Source of the DNA: Apoda limacodes
Lineage: Eukaryota; Arthropoda; Insecta; Lepidoptera; Limacodidae
Direction of reading: 5' to 3'
Assembly (NCBI GenBank): GCA_946406115.1
Contig: OX291547.1
Span: 5,895,001 to 5,959,000 of the forward strand
DNA length: 64,000 bases
Shown: piece after piece, positions 1 through 9,473 of the stretch
Layout: every line of letters starts with the position of its first letter
Position numbering within the stretch: the stretch's first letter is position 1
Position numbers and translations under genes: made by a program
The notes under the pieces: model-generated
What the model saw: the letters and a program-made list of their open reading frames with translations, nothing else
What the model was told of the DNA's origin: nothing
Database searches by the model: none

Positions 1-167
1 GAAGAACAAACTTACGAATCACAAAGGATAATAAATTAGCAGCAGCAGCGTATGTATATTGTATAGCTATCTAGACATATATGGACATAACGTATTTATA
101 TAATAAAATTTAAACATGTAGGAATATTGACTGAAATTGGCAATTCATAAACAATGTGAGGTTTTTT

Positions 168-1137
168 CGCCTTTTTAGGATTTCGTACCCAAAGGGTAAA
201 AAACGGGACCCTATTACTAAGACTCCGCTCGTCGGTCACCAGGCTGTATCCCATGAACCGTGATAGTTAGACACTTGAAATTTTCACAGAAATTATATTT
301 CTGTTGCCGCTATAACAAAAAATACTAAAATATAGAATAAAATAAATATTTAAGAGGGCTCCCATTAATCAAACGTGATTTTTTTGCTCGATATTCTGCA
401 CGGTTACCACTAAGAAAACCCCATTTACTATAGTCCCACAATCCCAGAACACTCCCCTCTCCATCTCCAAGAGCATTGGGATCCTTGGCGTTGACATCTC
501 CAGCGATGTTCAGTTCCGAGATCATTTGCAAGACAAGGTGAAGCTGGCATCTAAAAAACAAGGTCCAAAAAATCGCACCGCTCGCCATCGGCATGGAATT
601 CATTCTCACACTCTAGAACCGAAATGGTCGCGTACAGTGCGGTTTCAGAGAAACTTCCTCCCGCGAACAATGGGTTGTGGAATGAGCTCCCTGCCAAGGT
701 TTTCTCTAAGGACAAAAGTATGGGGTTCTTCAAGAAAGAAGTTATTGGATTTTTGAAGGGTCGACAACGCGCCAGTGATACCCCTGGTGCTACAAGCGTC
801 CATAGGCTACGGTGACCGCCTACCATCAGGCGGCCCGTGTGCTTGTTTGCCACCTTAGTGGTATAAAAAAAATATGAAAAATATTAATAACGGCAACAGG
901 TAGACGCTTGAAATACTCACAGAATATTTAGTTATATATTTACTTCAAAAATGAATAATTATTCACAGAAAATGTATTTCTGTTGCCGCTGTACTAAAAA
1001 ACAGAATAAAACAATTATTTAAGGGGTCCCATACAAAAAACATAATTTTTTTGCTGTTTTTATGGATTTTTATAGATATATAGTACGGAACCCTTCGTGC
1101 GCGAGTCCGACTGGAACTTGGCCGATTTTTTTATAAT
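168..1137 (+). repeat. Repeat family A, copy 1 (interrupted by a retroelement)
   Basis: This is a member of the commonest repeat in the window. It opens near an 'aggatttcgtaccc' motif (variant of agggttccgtaccc), continues through 'caccaggctgtat' and 'gttgccgctataac', and closes with 'tacggaacccttcgtgcgcg' and 'cttggccg'. The ends therefore carry an inverted GGTTCCGTACC-like motif. It is split at 396-880 by a retroelement fragment and resumes at 'aataacggcaacaggtag'. I recognise the style from lepidopteran genomes but cannot assign it to a named family. Confidence 0.8.
396..880 (+). mobile_element. Non-LTR retrotransposon 3' fragment (family B), nested
   Basis: This is a 5'-truncated, internally deleted piece of a non-LTR retrotransposon. 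Its translation retains a C-terminal signature with 'FLPRTMG', 'WNELPAKVFSKD' and 'GFFKKEVIGFLKGRQR' before a stop near 815, followed by a short A-rich tail. The same sequence recurs near 21.2, 25.6, 28.3, 29.0, 35.3 and 58.0 kb. It is flanked by ATATT on both sides (391-395 and 881-885), consistent with a target-site duplication inside family A. The reading frame is not intact and no reverse transcriptase domain remains. Confidence 0.75.
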
Positions 1138-1138
1138 T

Positions 1139-1777
1139 ACGCCTCGTTTTTAGGGTTCCGTACCCGAATGGCAAAAAACGGAACCCTTATGGATTCGTCA
1201 TGCCTGTCTGTCTGTCTGTCCGTCCGTATTTCACAGCCACTTTTTTTCGAAAATATAAGAACTATACTGTTGAAACTTGGTAAGTGGATGTATTTTGCGA
1301 ACCGCATTAAGATTTTCACACAAAAATAGAAAAAAATTTGGGGGTTCCCCATACTTAGAACTGAAATTCAAAAATTTTTTTTCTTCAAACCCATACGTGT
1401 GGGATATTTATGGATAGGTCTTTAAAAATGATATTGAGGTTTCAAATATTATTTTTTTCTAAACTAAATAGATTGCGCGAGAGACACTTCCAAAGCGGTA
1501 AAATGTGTCCCCCCCCACTGTAACTTCTAAACTAAGAGAATGATAAAACTAAGAGAAATATATGATGTACATTACCATGCAAACTTCCACCGAAAATTGG
1601 TTTGAACGAGATCTAGTAAGTAGTTTTTTTTAATACGTCATAAATCGTTAACCGCAATTTACCTTTCATTCAATTAACAAATATAAAAATTAAAAAAAAC
1701 ATTTAATTTTTATAGATAATGATACGGAACGACACCCATCGTGCGCGAGTCCGACTCGCACTTGGACAAATTTTTTA
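1139..1777 (+). repeat. Family A-related repeat, divergent long form
   Basis: It starts with 'tagggttccgtacccgaatgg', includes a CTGTCTGTCTGTC run, and ends with 'gatacggaac' and 'gtccgactcgcacttgg'. The terminal motifs match family A but the interior differs, so this is a related subfamily or a composite. It contains no credible coding sequence. It lies directly after copy 1, head to tail. Confidence 0.65.
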
Positions 1778-2451
1778 AATATTGGACTCCAAAGTGACTA
1801 TTTTCGGTTATGTTCGCGTCCATCAGGATTGGCCCAGAGAGGCCCAAAAATTAAGAATAAAATACCTAATATGTAGAGAGCACATAGAATGTATTTACTA
1901 AAACAAAAAGTAAAATTAGTTGGCGATATATATCCGACCGAGATGTTTATAGAACGACACTTAGTATTACTTCTAGTATTATATAGTTTGTGCTTATAGT
2001 AATGTCTAGCTACGGAACCCAACACTAAGCATAGCACGATATGGGTGTTACACGGGGTATTAACTAAAATTATTATACTATATATAGTATTATACATGAC
2101 TGGAAGTTTTGATTCCTAAGCTGTATTTTGTATCCGTCATATAAGGAACCTGACAATTATCCCAATTAATATCTTAATTAATTGTAATAATAATAATTGA
2201 ACAATGAATAAGTAGGTAAGTGGTTTTTTTATTTCGGAATATTCTGTTTTCGAACCCATGGGCCGAATATACAGAGGATAGAACAAATAAATTTATCGGT
2301 AAAAAAGTTAAGATCAAAAATAAAATATATTTTAGTTAGATCATCAAAGTCGATCATTCACTTGAATAGATTTCGGAGGTAATGGAGCAATTATATTTTT
2401 AGAATTGCCACATATCGCTTGGTATAGCGTGGCGGTATTTCTAGCGATAAT
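1778..2451. other. 3' flank of the Myb/SANT-like gene; no other gene seen
   Basis: This AT-rich stretch lies downstream of the stop codon of the minus-strand gene that ends at 2452, and should hold its 3' untranslated region. Small open frames here have no recognisable product. The only useful signal is a possible polyadenylation hexamer at 2228-2233. Confidence 0.5.
2228..2233 (-). promoter_or_regulatory. Candidate polyadenylation signal (AATAAA on minus strand)
   Basis: TTTATT on the plus strand reads AATAAA on the minus strand, about 220 bases past the stop codon of the Myb/SANT-like gene. It is the nearest canonical hexamer I found. Such hexamers are frequent by chance in AT-rich DNA, so this is only a candidate. 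Confidence 0.35.
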
Positions 2452-2887
2452 TTATACTAAATCATGGCATTCCAAAAAAAATCTCAATATTGCCGTGACG
2501 TCTAAAGTAGACAAATATTGTCCAGGACTAAGTAATTTTAATTGCCCGTGAAACTTATTAACTACACTAAACTTAAGTTTTTGAGTAACTGTAAAAAGTA
2601 TACCTGGAGAGTTTTTGTACCTGAAAAACTCTTGAATGTCCCTCTGGAACGGGCTTGTAGCAGTCTCTTCTAAATGTATTTCGGTCATGACTGAAACATT
2701 TATCATGGTAGGCCTCTCCGTGGGATTCGTCTCCTCGAAGACCTCATACTCTACAGCCTCAAGATCTGGTTCTGATGCTGATGACGTCGAGGTTTCGTAT
2801 AGCAGATTGATGTTGGTCTCGTCACCAGGGTCTTCAATATCCATTGAATTGTTGTTGAGTCCGCTGCAACTTGGTTGGTTTAACTCT
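2452..2887 (-). CDS. Exon 2 of the Myb/SANT-like gene
   Basis: It encodes residues 180-323 and the stop. The acceptor is TTTTCCAG|AGAG; using the next AG two bases later would shift the frame into an early stop, so the first AG is chosen. The segment begins 'ELNQPSCSGL', passes through a run rich in D, E, S and T, and ends with a hydrophobic and basic C-terminus ('ILRFFLECHDLV'). A methionine at residue 194 is internal, not the likely start. Confidence 0.65.
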
Positions 2888-5800
2888 CTGGAAAATCAAA
2901 CAGAGTAGAATCTACTATAAGAAACATTGCTTACAAATGAGTTTATTATAATATTTGAAACTAGTTGTGCCTAAAATTCACCTGTTTTATATTAAAACTA
3001 GCGAATACCAGGTAACTTTTGACCTACATGTATGGTCAGCATTTTTTTTGATAATTTGGAACAAAGCCCAAGCGCCGTCTATATAGTCCCACTAAGCAAG
3101 ACTTGTACTATGTATACCAGACAAGGGATACAATAAAATAAATAAACACAAATATAAATGTTTGTCCTGTGCGGAAATCGAACCTACGCCTCCGGTTCAG
3201 CAGGCAGGTCAGTACCTACCTACTGAGCCACAGAGGATTGATAACAGGATTAAGAATAACATACAAATAGGTTATTCTCAGTATTTCTGAACTAATGATC
3301 TACTGTCGGTTGATACGTACATGTCTGAATACCTACAAGTGGCAGAGAAAATTAGTTATTAAAGAGTCCAGTTCCAACTAGGGCAATATATTGTGTAATA
3401 TGTTATGATTTAAAAATAAATAATATCTAATTATAATAGCAATACTGAAATCCACTTTTATTACAGCATTGCTATTATAGTTAGCCAGGCATTTTAGATA
3501 TTCAATATTTACTGCTATAGCTGTTTAAAATTAAAACATTGTGTAAATCAATAGGTCATAATGATATGTAAATTCCATTTCTTTCATAACTATAGTAATA
3601 TCAGATCAGTATATTTATATTAATATTAGTAAGTAAATAATTGCAATATTAAAGGAAACAGTGTAATATAGGCTTTTCTAAACACCTAAATTGTTATACC
3701 TATGTGATATACCTACCTTATCAGATCCTCAACATATATTCAACAGATCCTAATAATTTTCGGCCTATTTCAATACTACCTATACTCAGTAAAGTTTTTG
3801 AAAAAATCATACTTTGTCAAATGTTAAGCCATTTCTGTATTAATGAGCTACTTAGTAGTAAACAGTTTGGCTTTATGAAAGGCCGTTCCACAACCGATGC
3901 AGGAGTGGCACTATTAAAAAATATATATAACGCCTGGGAGGATTCGCATGACGCCCTTGGAGTGTTTTGTGATTTATCTAAGGCATTTGACTGTGTTCAA
4001 CATGAAAATCTCATCAGGAAGCTACATCACTATGGTATTAGAGGCAAAGCTCTCGACCTTTTGACATCCTATATGAGTAGGAGAGTACAGAAAATAGATG
4101 TCAACGGTGAAAGATCTCCGGGATCAGCAGTCACTATAGGAGTCCCTCAGGGCTCAATTTTAGGTCCTTTTCTATTTCTTATTTACATTAACGATCTCCC
4201 ATATAATGTAAAAAACCATGACATTGTCTTATTTGCTGATGACACCTCTTTGCTTTTTAAAGTTAAGAGACGACAGACATGTTATAATGAATTAAATGAT
4301 GCCCTTTCTAAAATTGTAAATTGGTTTAACGCTAATAATTTGTTACTTAATGAAAAAAAAACCAAATGTGTTAAATTTACATTACCAAATGTTAGTCAGA
4401 GACAGACATGTATTAATATTAATGGCGAGCAATTAGAACTTGTTTATTCAACAGTCTTTCTTGGCATAACGCTGGACTCCAAACTTCAATGGGGTCCTCA
4501 TATTCATAACCTAGCCAAAAAACTTAGCTCTGCTGTGTATGCGATCAAGAAAATAAGACAATTGACCGATGTCGACACTGCAAAAATAGTATATTTTAGC
4601 TATTTCCATAGTTTAATGACATATGGTATCCTATTGTGGGGTAGCGCTGCTGATGTAAATACAATATTTTTGTTACAAAAAAGGGCAATTCGTGCTATTT
4701 ATAAATTAGGATCTAGGATATCTCTGAGGGATAGGTTTAGGGAAGTAAAAATTTTAACTTTAGTGTCGCAGTACATATATGAAAATCTTTTATATGTACA
4801 TAAAAATATCAATAGTTTCAGCAAGAAAAGTGACGTTCACAAAGTAAATACTAGAAGTAAAAATAAGCTGTTGGTGCATGATACACGTCTACACAAAATA
4901 AGTAACTCTTTTATGGGGCAATGTATACACTTTTACAACAAAGTTCCCAATAAAATTCAAAATCTATCAATAAGTAAATTTAAATCTTTTATCAAGCAGG
5001 TACTTTGTAAAAAGGCATATTACAATATTTCAGACTATGTTAATGATAAAAATCCTTGGGACTGATGATGCTCAATTACAGGATGCATAGGTATCATAAA
5101 ATTGTACGACTAAAAATCTTTTATTTAAAACATTAATTGTATTTTAGTTTATTTAAGTGTTTTTAAAAGAGTAACTATCGAGTTTCTTGCCGGATTCTTC
5201 TCGGTAGAAATCAACAACATTGTGAACCGGCGGGAAGGTGGGAGGGTTCAAAAAATAATATTTTATAACTTTGACGATTCAAAAGTGATTGTAAAATCCT
5301 TATTTGAATAAACCATTTTGACTTTTTTGACTTTGACTTTGACTTATAAATTATGTACAATAGACTGCTTCAAAAAGTAGTAGTAAATTAGGCAATCATA
5401 CAAAAGGACCTACGCTCAGTAGTAGGACTAAGCTAAAAGCTACAGTGGGAAAAGACGTGACAATATATAGGTGAGTTTTGTTATAGTCCTTATTGTAGAT
5501 GTTCAATTAAATCTGTGTTAAAAGAGGGCATACAACGCGGAATTAAACTTAGTATGGAAGTCAAGCATTAAATATTGATAACGTAAATATTATTATTTGT
5601 AGTGAAAAGTACCGTTATAAAAATAACTTGAAATTTGGTAAAAACTAGAGGTAACTAAGTGATTTTTTTTTTGAGTTTGATTGCATAAGTTTTTCTAAAA
5701 TCAGACCTTGGAATGATAAAGTAGTTAGTATCTATGTGTTTGTTTATTATATGTACTTGCGATTTGATCACTTAAATTTCTTTTCTACTCAGGGCAATTT

Positions 5801-7164
5801 ACCGTAACGACCCCTCTTAATTCTAGCCAGCATCTTTTGAAAATCGCGTATTTAGCTGTACGTATCAATTTCAGGATTTCGAATCAAATGAAGTAAGGAA
5901 GGGGAACTAATTTAGATTGTATTTTTGTTCTACTAAATTAATAACTACTATGGTGACCGCATCTTATTCAAGCCACTTAAAATGATCAGCTAAAAATAAT
6001 AAAATTGTTATAACATAAACGTGCTTATACGGTGCTAATATTGGTCATAGAATACCCTCCCACTGAAATGTCAAAGTAAAATTAAACGTATTAGGCAATA
6101 GTAAAGTCTTATTTGCCGAGATCTGTAAAACTATGTATACAAACTAAACTTTTGATCTCAGTATTTTAGAGCCAAACGTACATTGTACATGCATTAGTAC
6201 TACTTTTCTTACTTGTGCCAAATGGCCAGATAAAGAAACTATGTTTTTATCTGCGTTCTCATTGCTTTTCTTTCTATTTATGTAATACAGCTGTTTTTCA
6301 AAATGCTATTGACTAGAAATTTGGTACAGGTGTAAAACTAGCTTTTCCGCATCTACAAGTCACAAATCAAAATAATTGAGCTTAAAAATAATAAACCAAT
6401 TAATTCTTAATTTTACTGGCATAAAAAAATTAGCTATTCAAATTTTTTGAATAAGGTTTTATTGAAGATAACAAAAATTATTTCGTGCTAATAAATAATA
6501 ATTAGCGCTTTACCGTTTGTTTAGTCATACCTACTACTTACGGATTGTAACGATACTGTTAAGGTATGTTTGTGAACTATTGTGCTATTACTATCACTAA
6601 CTTAAATAAAAATTAAACACAAACTTACTCATCTACTGGTTCTGCCTTAACTTCAACTTGTGCCTCAACGTCATTTGTTACTTTGGCTTCAGGTTTTTCG
6701 TTTACCCTTTTTAATACACCCTTATCATCTTTCGGCGTTTCCAAAATCCGGCACACGTCCAAAGATTGACGAGAATACTTTTCAGTCAGAGTTCCATTCA
6801 GCGATAACTCTTCACGAGCTATGCGTTTCATATTCTGCCATTGAGTCTTTACTTTCTTTGTAGAACTGCCAGAAAACTTGTCACCAAATTTAAAAGATAA
6901 TTCTTGCAAAATCTCATTCCAAGCCAAGTCTTTTTCTTCTGAATGATTCGGTCCGTTACCGCTCTTAGTAACAATAACTTTTTTCCGTTCCTTAATTAAC
7001 TCTAGTAGGTATTGCTTCTCTTCGACCGACCAGTTGGGTGTCCTGCATCGACGGTTTGTTATTTTCCCCATTTTTCTCTTTACCTCCCGAGGATCGTGGT
7101 TTATTTTTTGCAACGTTTTATTGCAAACAATGCACTCAACGTCTAAAATTATAGGTTTCCACAT
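2452..7164 (-). CDS. Myb/SANT-like DNA-binding domain protein, two exons
   Basis: This gene probably encodes a nuclear DNA-binding protein. Joining 7164-6629 to 2887-2452 gives an in-frame product of 323 residues. Residues about 41-142 form a Myb/SANT-like domain with the expected spaced tryptophans (W45, W82, W109) and a 'KKVKTQWQNMK' helix, as in the zeste/MSANTD3 type group. VKAE at 172-175 fits a SUMO acceptor consensus. Residues 195-235 are acidic and serine-rich, like an activation or interaction segment. The last 70 residues are unlike anything I recognise. The donor (GATGA|GTAAGT) and acceptor (TTTTCCAG|AGAG) are good and preserve the frame. An alternative start is M32; M1 gives an added CxxC at 11-14. 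If unspliced, the frame would stop at 6625 after 179 residues. The intron carries an antisense retroelement. Confidence 0.7.
3150..3236 (-). repeat. tRNA-derived SINE head (tRNA-like, not functional)
   Basis: Read on the minus strand, the segment has an A-box-like 'tggctcagtaggt' and a B-box-like 'ggttcgatttcc' about 40 bases apart. The ends, tcctctg and cacagga, pair with one mismatch. The anticodon arm does not fold into a normal seven-base loop. This is what a tRNA-derived SINE head looks like. The minus-strand continuation 'gcacaggacaaacat' matches a plus-strand tail at 7515-7565. Confidence 0.6.
3704..5065 (+). pseudogene. Reverse transcriptase fragment of retrotransposon copy 1
   Basis: The open frame covers most of the reverse transcriptase domain and its C-terminal extension. 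Visible motifs are 'SKAFDCVQHENL' (about residue 93), 'GVPQGSILGPFLF' (about 146) and the catalytic 'FADDTSLLF' (about 176). The end, 'NDKNPWD', is shared with copy 2. The first dozen residues come from flanking host DNA through a chance start codon, so this is not a native N-terminus. The endonuclease and the first part of the polymerase are missing, so it is a dead-on-arrival copy despite its open frame. Confidence 0.85.
3737..5346 (+). mobile_element. Non-LTR retrotransposon, 5'-truncated copy 1
   Basis: This copy sits inside the intron of the Myb/SANT-like gene, in the opposite orientation. It is truncated at its 5' end, where homology with the second copy starts at 'ttcaacagatcc', and lacks the endonuclease region. 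The 3' untranslated part ends in short tandem units of TTTGACT/TTTTGAC type, a microsatellite-like tail rather than poly(A), as in CR1/L2/Daphne-like lineages. The second copy at 9474-11515 is nearly identical over the shared part, so both insertions are recent. Confidence 0.85.
5347..6628. other. Remainder of the Myb-gene intron; nothing recognised
   Basis: This AT-rich intronic DNA has no open frame of note, no recognisable repeat and no RNA gene. I see no conserved element in it. Confidence 0.5.
6629..7164 (-). CDS. Exon 1 of the Myb/SANT-like gene
   Basis: It encodes residues 1-178 and two bases of codon 179. It contains the whole DNA-binding domain and the basic segment before it. The exon ends at a strong donor, GATGA|GTAAGT, just before an in-frame TAA. 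Its codon content is less AT-rich than the flanking DNA, which supports real coding. Confidence 0.75.
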
Positions 7165-8824
7165 TTAAAACAAGAGAATGACGAAACAGAGTGATAATCT
7201 TTGACAGCCGTAAGCTAAGACAGTTTGGTAACCTACTTCGATTAAAAATTATGGTGTTAAAAATGTTTACGTAATGTTGAAGTAGAAACGATAATTTTTT
7301 TAACAGAAAATTTAAATTTATTGAACGCAATGGTTTTTTTAGCAATATTAATTTTAGTAAATAACAATTATTATTGATTGTAAGACTTGTTTTTATACTT
7401 GCCTTATTAATAGTTATTTAAAGGCATGATATGTAAAACGTTAATTATTTGTTTTGTTTATTATTAGTACTGCTGATATTCAAATTATAACTTCTTTGGC
7501 ATATAGTTTTTGATCCCCGCACAGGACAAACACTTGTGCTATGAATGTTTGTATCTGGGTCTCTTCTACTTACAATATGTGGGTATTTACAAAAAAAATA
7601 CAAAGAATTAGTATCAGTTATCTTGTTTAGTTTGCAATTTCAGATTAGAAATTCTATGAGCTTTTTCTGATCACGTAACTCACTAAGCAATACTGAGGCC
7701 ACTCCATAGTCACTAAGCTACTTTTAATTTGTGCATCAGACCTTAAGTCGGTGTCCAGGTTTCCATGCTGTAGGTTATGACAGGCAAAACACATTGGTTT
7801 AAGACCTTTTGAAGATCTTCAGTTATGGAATAGGGATGCAGGGCCATGCCGCCTTTATGTGGCGAAGTGTGCGGCTGTGCGCCCCTGTGTGCGCTACTAC
7901 AATTCACACATAGGGGCGTTTCGGCGGCCCTGTGTTAAAAATCTTCGTGCTACATTACCACGATATAACTACACTAACCCGAGAGTATCCGCATGATTAC
8001 CAATGTCAGAACTTTTATTTCATCAAGCAAACCTCATTGACAATTGTGACGTCAGACTATAAAAACTGCTTGCTGTTGGTGCTGGCACGGTGCTAATCTA
8101 GGGTTAGTCCGAACGGGTTAGTTAGTGTTGGAAAACACTAGGGTTTATTTGAAAAGGGCCAAGCTATCAATTAATGATATACCTGTTGATTAATTATTGG
8201 CAGAATCTGCGGCCCTCTTTGCAAACGTCAGTCACGAAATCGTTGTAATGATCAAAAGGGTGGTATATAACAATGCAAGTAGTTGCTATTGATTTATTTA
8301 CTTAATGGTAGCTCAAAAATGCGTGTCTGACTCGTTCACCGATGGTTCCGTATAAACTTGTATGTTGATAATTCAACCATCACGGAATCTACTCTTTTGT
8401 ACCTGATCAGTTGTACCAATTTGGTTATCCGATCAAATGAGCCCTTCATACATGTTGATTTGCATTACGTACGTTTCTACGCGCCCCAGTCGTGCGCCAG
8501 ATACTCATCACGATTACATCACGGGTCAGCGAGCCCTCTTCCTATTCTAAACAGTTTCATGCAAAACGGTTAATAGGTAAATAACATTCTTCTTTACGAA
8601 GTCGTATGTTACATGTTCGTACCTAATGCATTAACACATTGAATGCGGAATACCTATAGGTTTATTTATAGATATTTTATATAAGGTTAATTCAGTAGTG
8701 TTTTTATAAATCTAATAGTGGACGAGCTACAAGTATGTAGATTATCGTAATTTGACGCTTCTTATCAATATTTTTGATGATAAAAAGCTCTTGTTCTATA
8801 AAATAGAAGACAAATGTGAATGTC
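7165..8824. other. Upstream flank of the Myb-like gene; SINE tail at 7515-7565
   Basis: The promoter of the minus-strand Myb/SANT-like gene should lie just above 7164, but no clear TATA or initiator stands out. At about 7515-7565 'gatccccgcacaggacaaac' matches the tail of the tRNA-derived SINE at 3150. At 7850-7930 there is a short GC-rich patch with no coding frame. The rest is unremarkable, with no gene supported. Confidence 0.45.
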
Positions 8825-9049
8825 GAGAGGTACTTATGTGTGGCAGGAGAGGTACTTATGTGTGGCAGGAGAGGTACTTATGTGTGGCAGGAGAGGTACT
8901 TATGTGTGGCAGGAGAGGTACTTATGTGTGGCAGGAGAGGTACTTATGTGTGGCAGGAGAGGTACTTATGTGTGGCAGGAGAGGTACTTATGTGTGGCAG
9001 GAGAGGTACTTATGTGTGGCAGGAGAGGTACTTATGTGTGGCAGGAGAG
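8825..9049 (+). repeat. Perfect 22-bp tandem repeat array, about 10 copies
   Basis: The unit gagaggtacttatgtgtggc+ag is repeated about 10.2 times with no visible difference between copies. Since 22 is not a multiple of 3, one array of 66-base superunits is read in all three plus-strand frames, and none contains a stop. That creates three overlapping artificial open frames of 78-109 residues. No flanking coding context supports translation. The uniformity implies very recent expansion or a homogenising process. Confidence 0.95.
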
Positions 9050-9430
9050 AATATAGTTACTCAGATAAGGGAGCCTTATAATTATTATAAATTGTAACTC
9101 CAAGCTTAAGCGGATTAAATACATATATGTATAAAACCTTCTGAGATTAGTCTTTGCACGACACGACGACGCCGCCGGGGTAGAAATCATATCATTACAA
9201 GCTTTTATATATAGTTTCACATGACTGGTGTCTTTTATCAAATCTTATAAGATAACCCCACTTTCCGATGTTCGATTGAGTTGAAATTTGCATACACACA
9301 TAAATCGCATGACAATGCAATGTAATGATGTAGCCCGAAGGTGGCCATAGGACCTCTGTAACGACACGACGCGACGCTAACCTATCGAGTTTTGGCTTGT
9401 TTGGTATGTCATCACAATTTCTCGATTTTT
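9050..9430. other. Intergenic, nothing recognised
   Basis: A small GC-rich spot (cgacacgacgacgccgccgg, near 9160) and a similar 'cgacacgacgcgacg' near 9363 are the only departures from AT-rich background. No gene, repeat family or RNA is supported. Confidence 0.45.
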
Positions 9431-9473
9431 AGGGCCCGTACCCAAAGGGTAATAAGCTAAACCCTATTACTAA

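Noticed and set aside
551..853. Minus-strand open frame of 100 residues
   Set aside because: It is antisense to the family B retroelement fragment.
3150..3236. A functional tRNA gene on the minus strand
   Set aside because: The boxes are present but the anticodon arm is not normal and the sequence continues into a repeated SINE tail.
8752..9097. Three overlapping plus-strand open frames of 78-109 residues
   Set aside because: They are one 22-bp tandem repeat read in three frames; the repeat length and lack of stops explain them fully.
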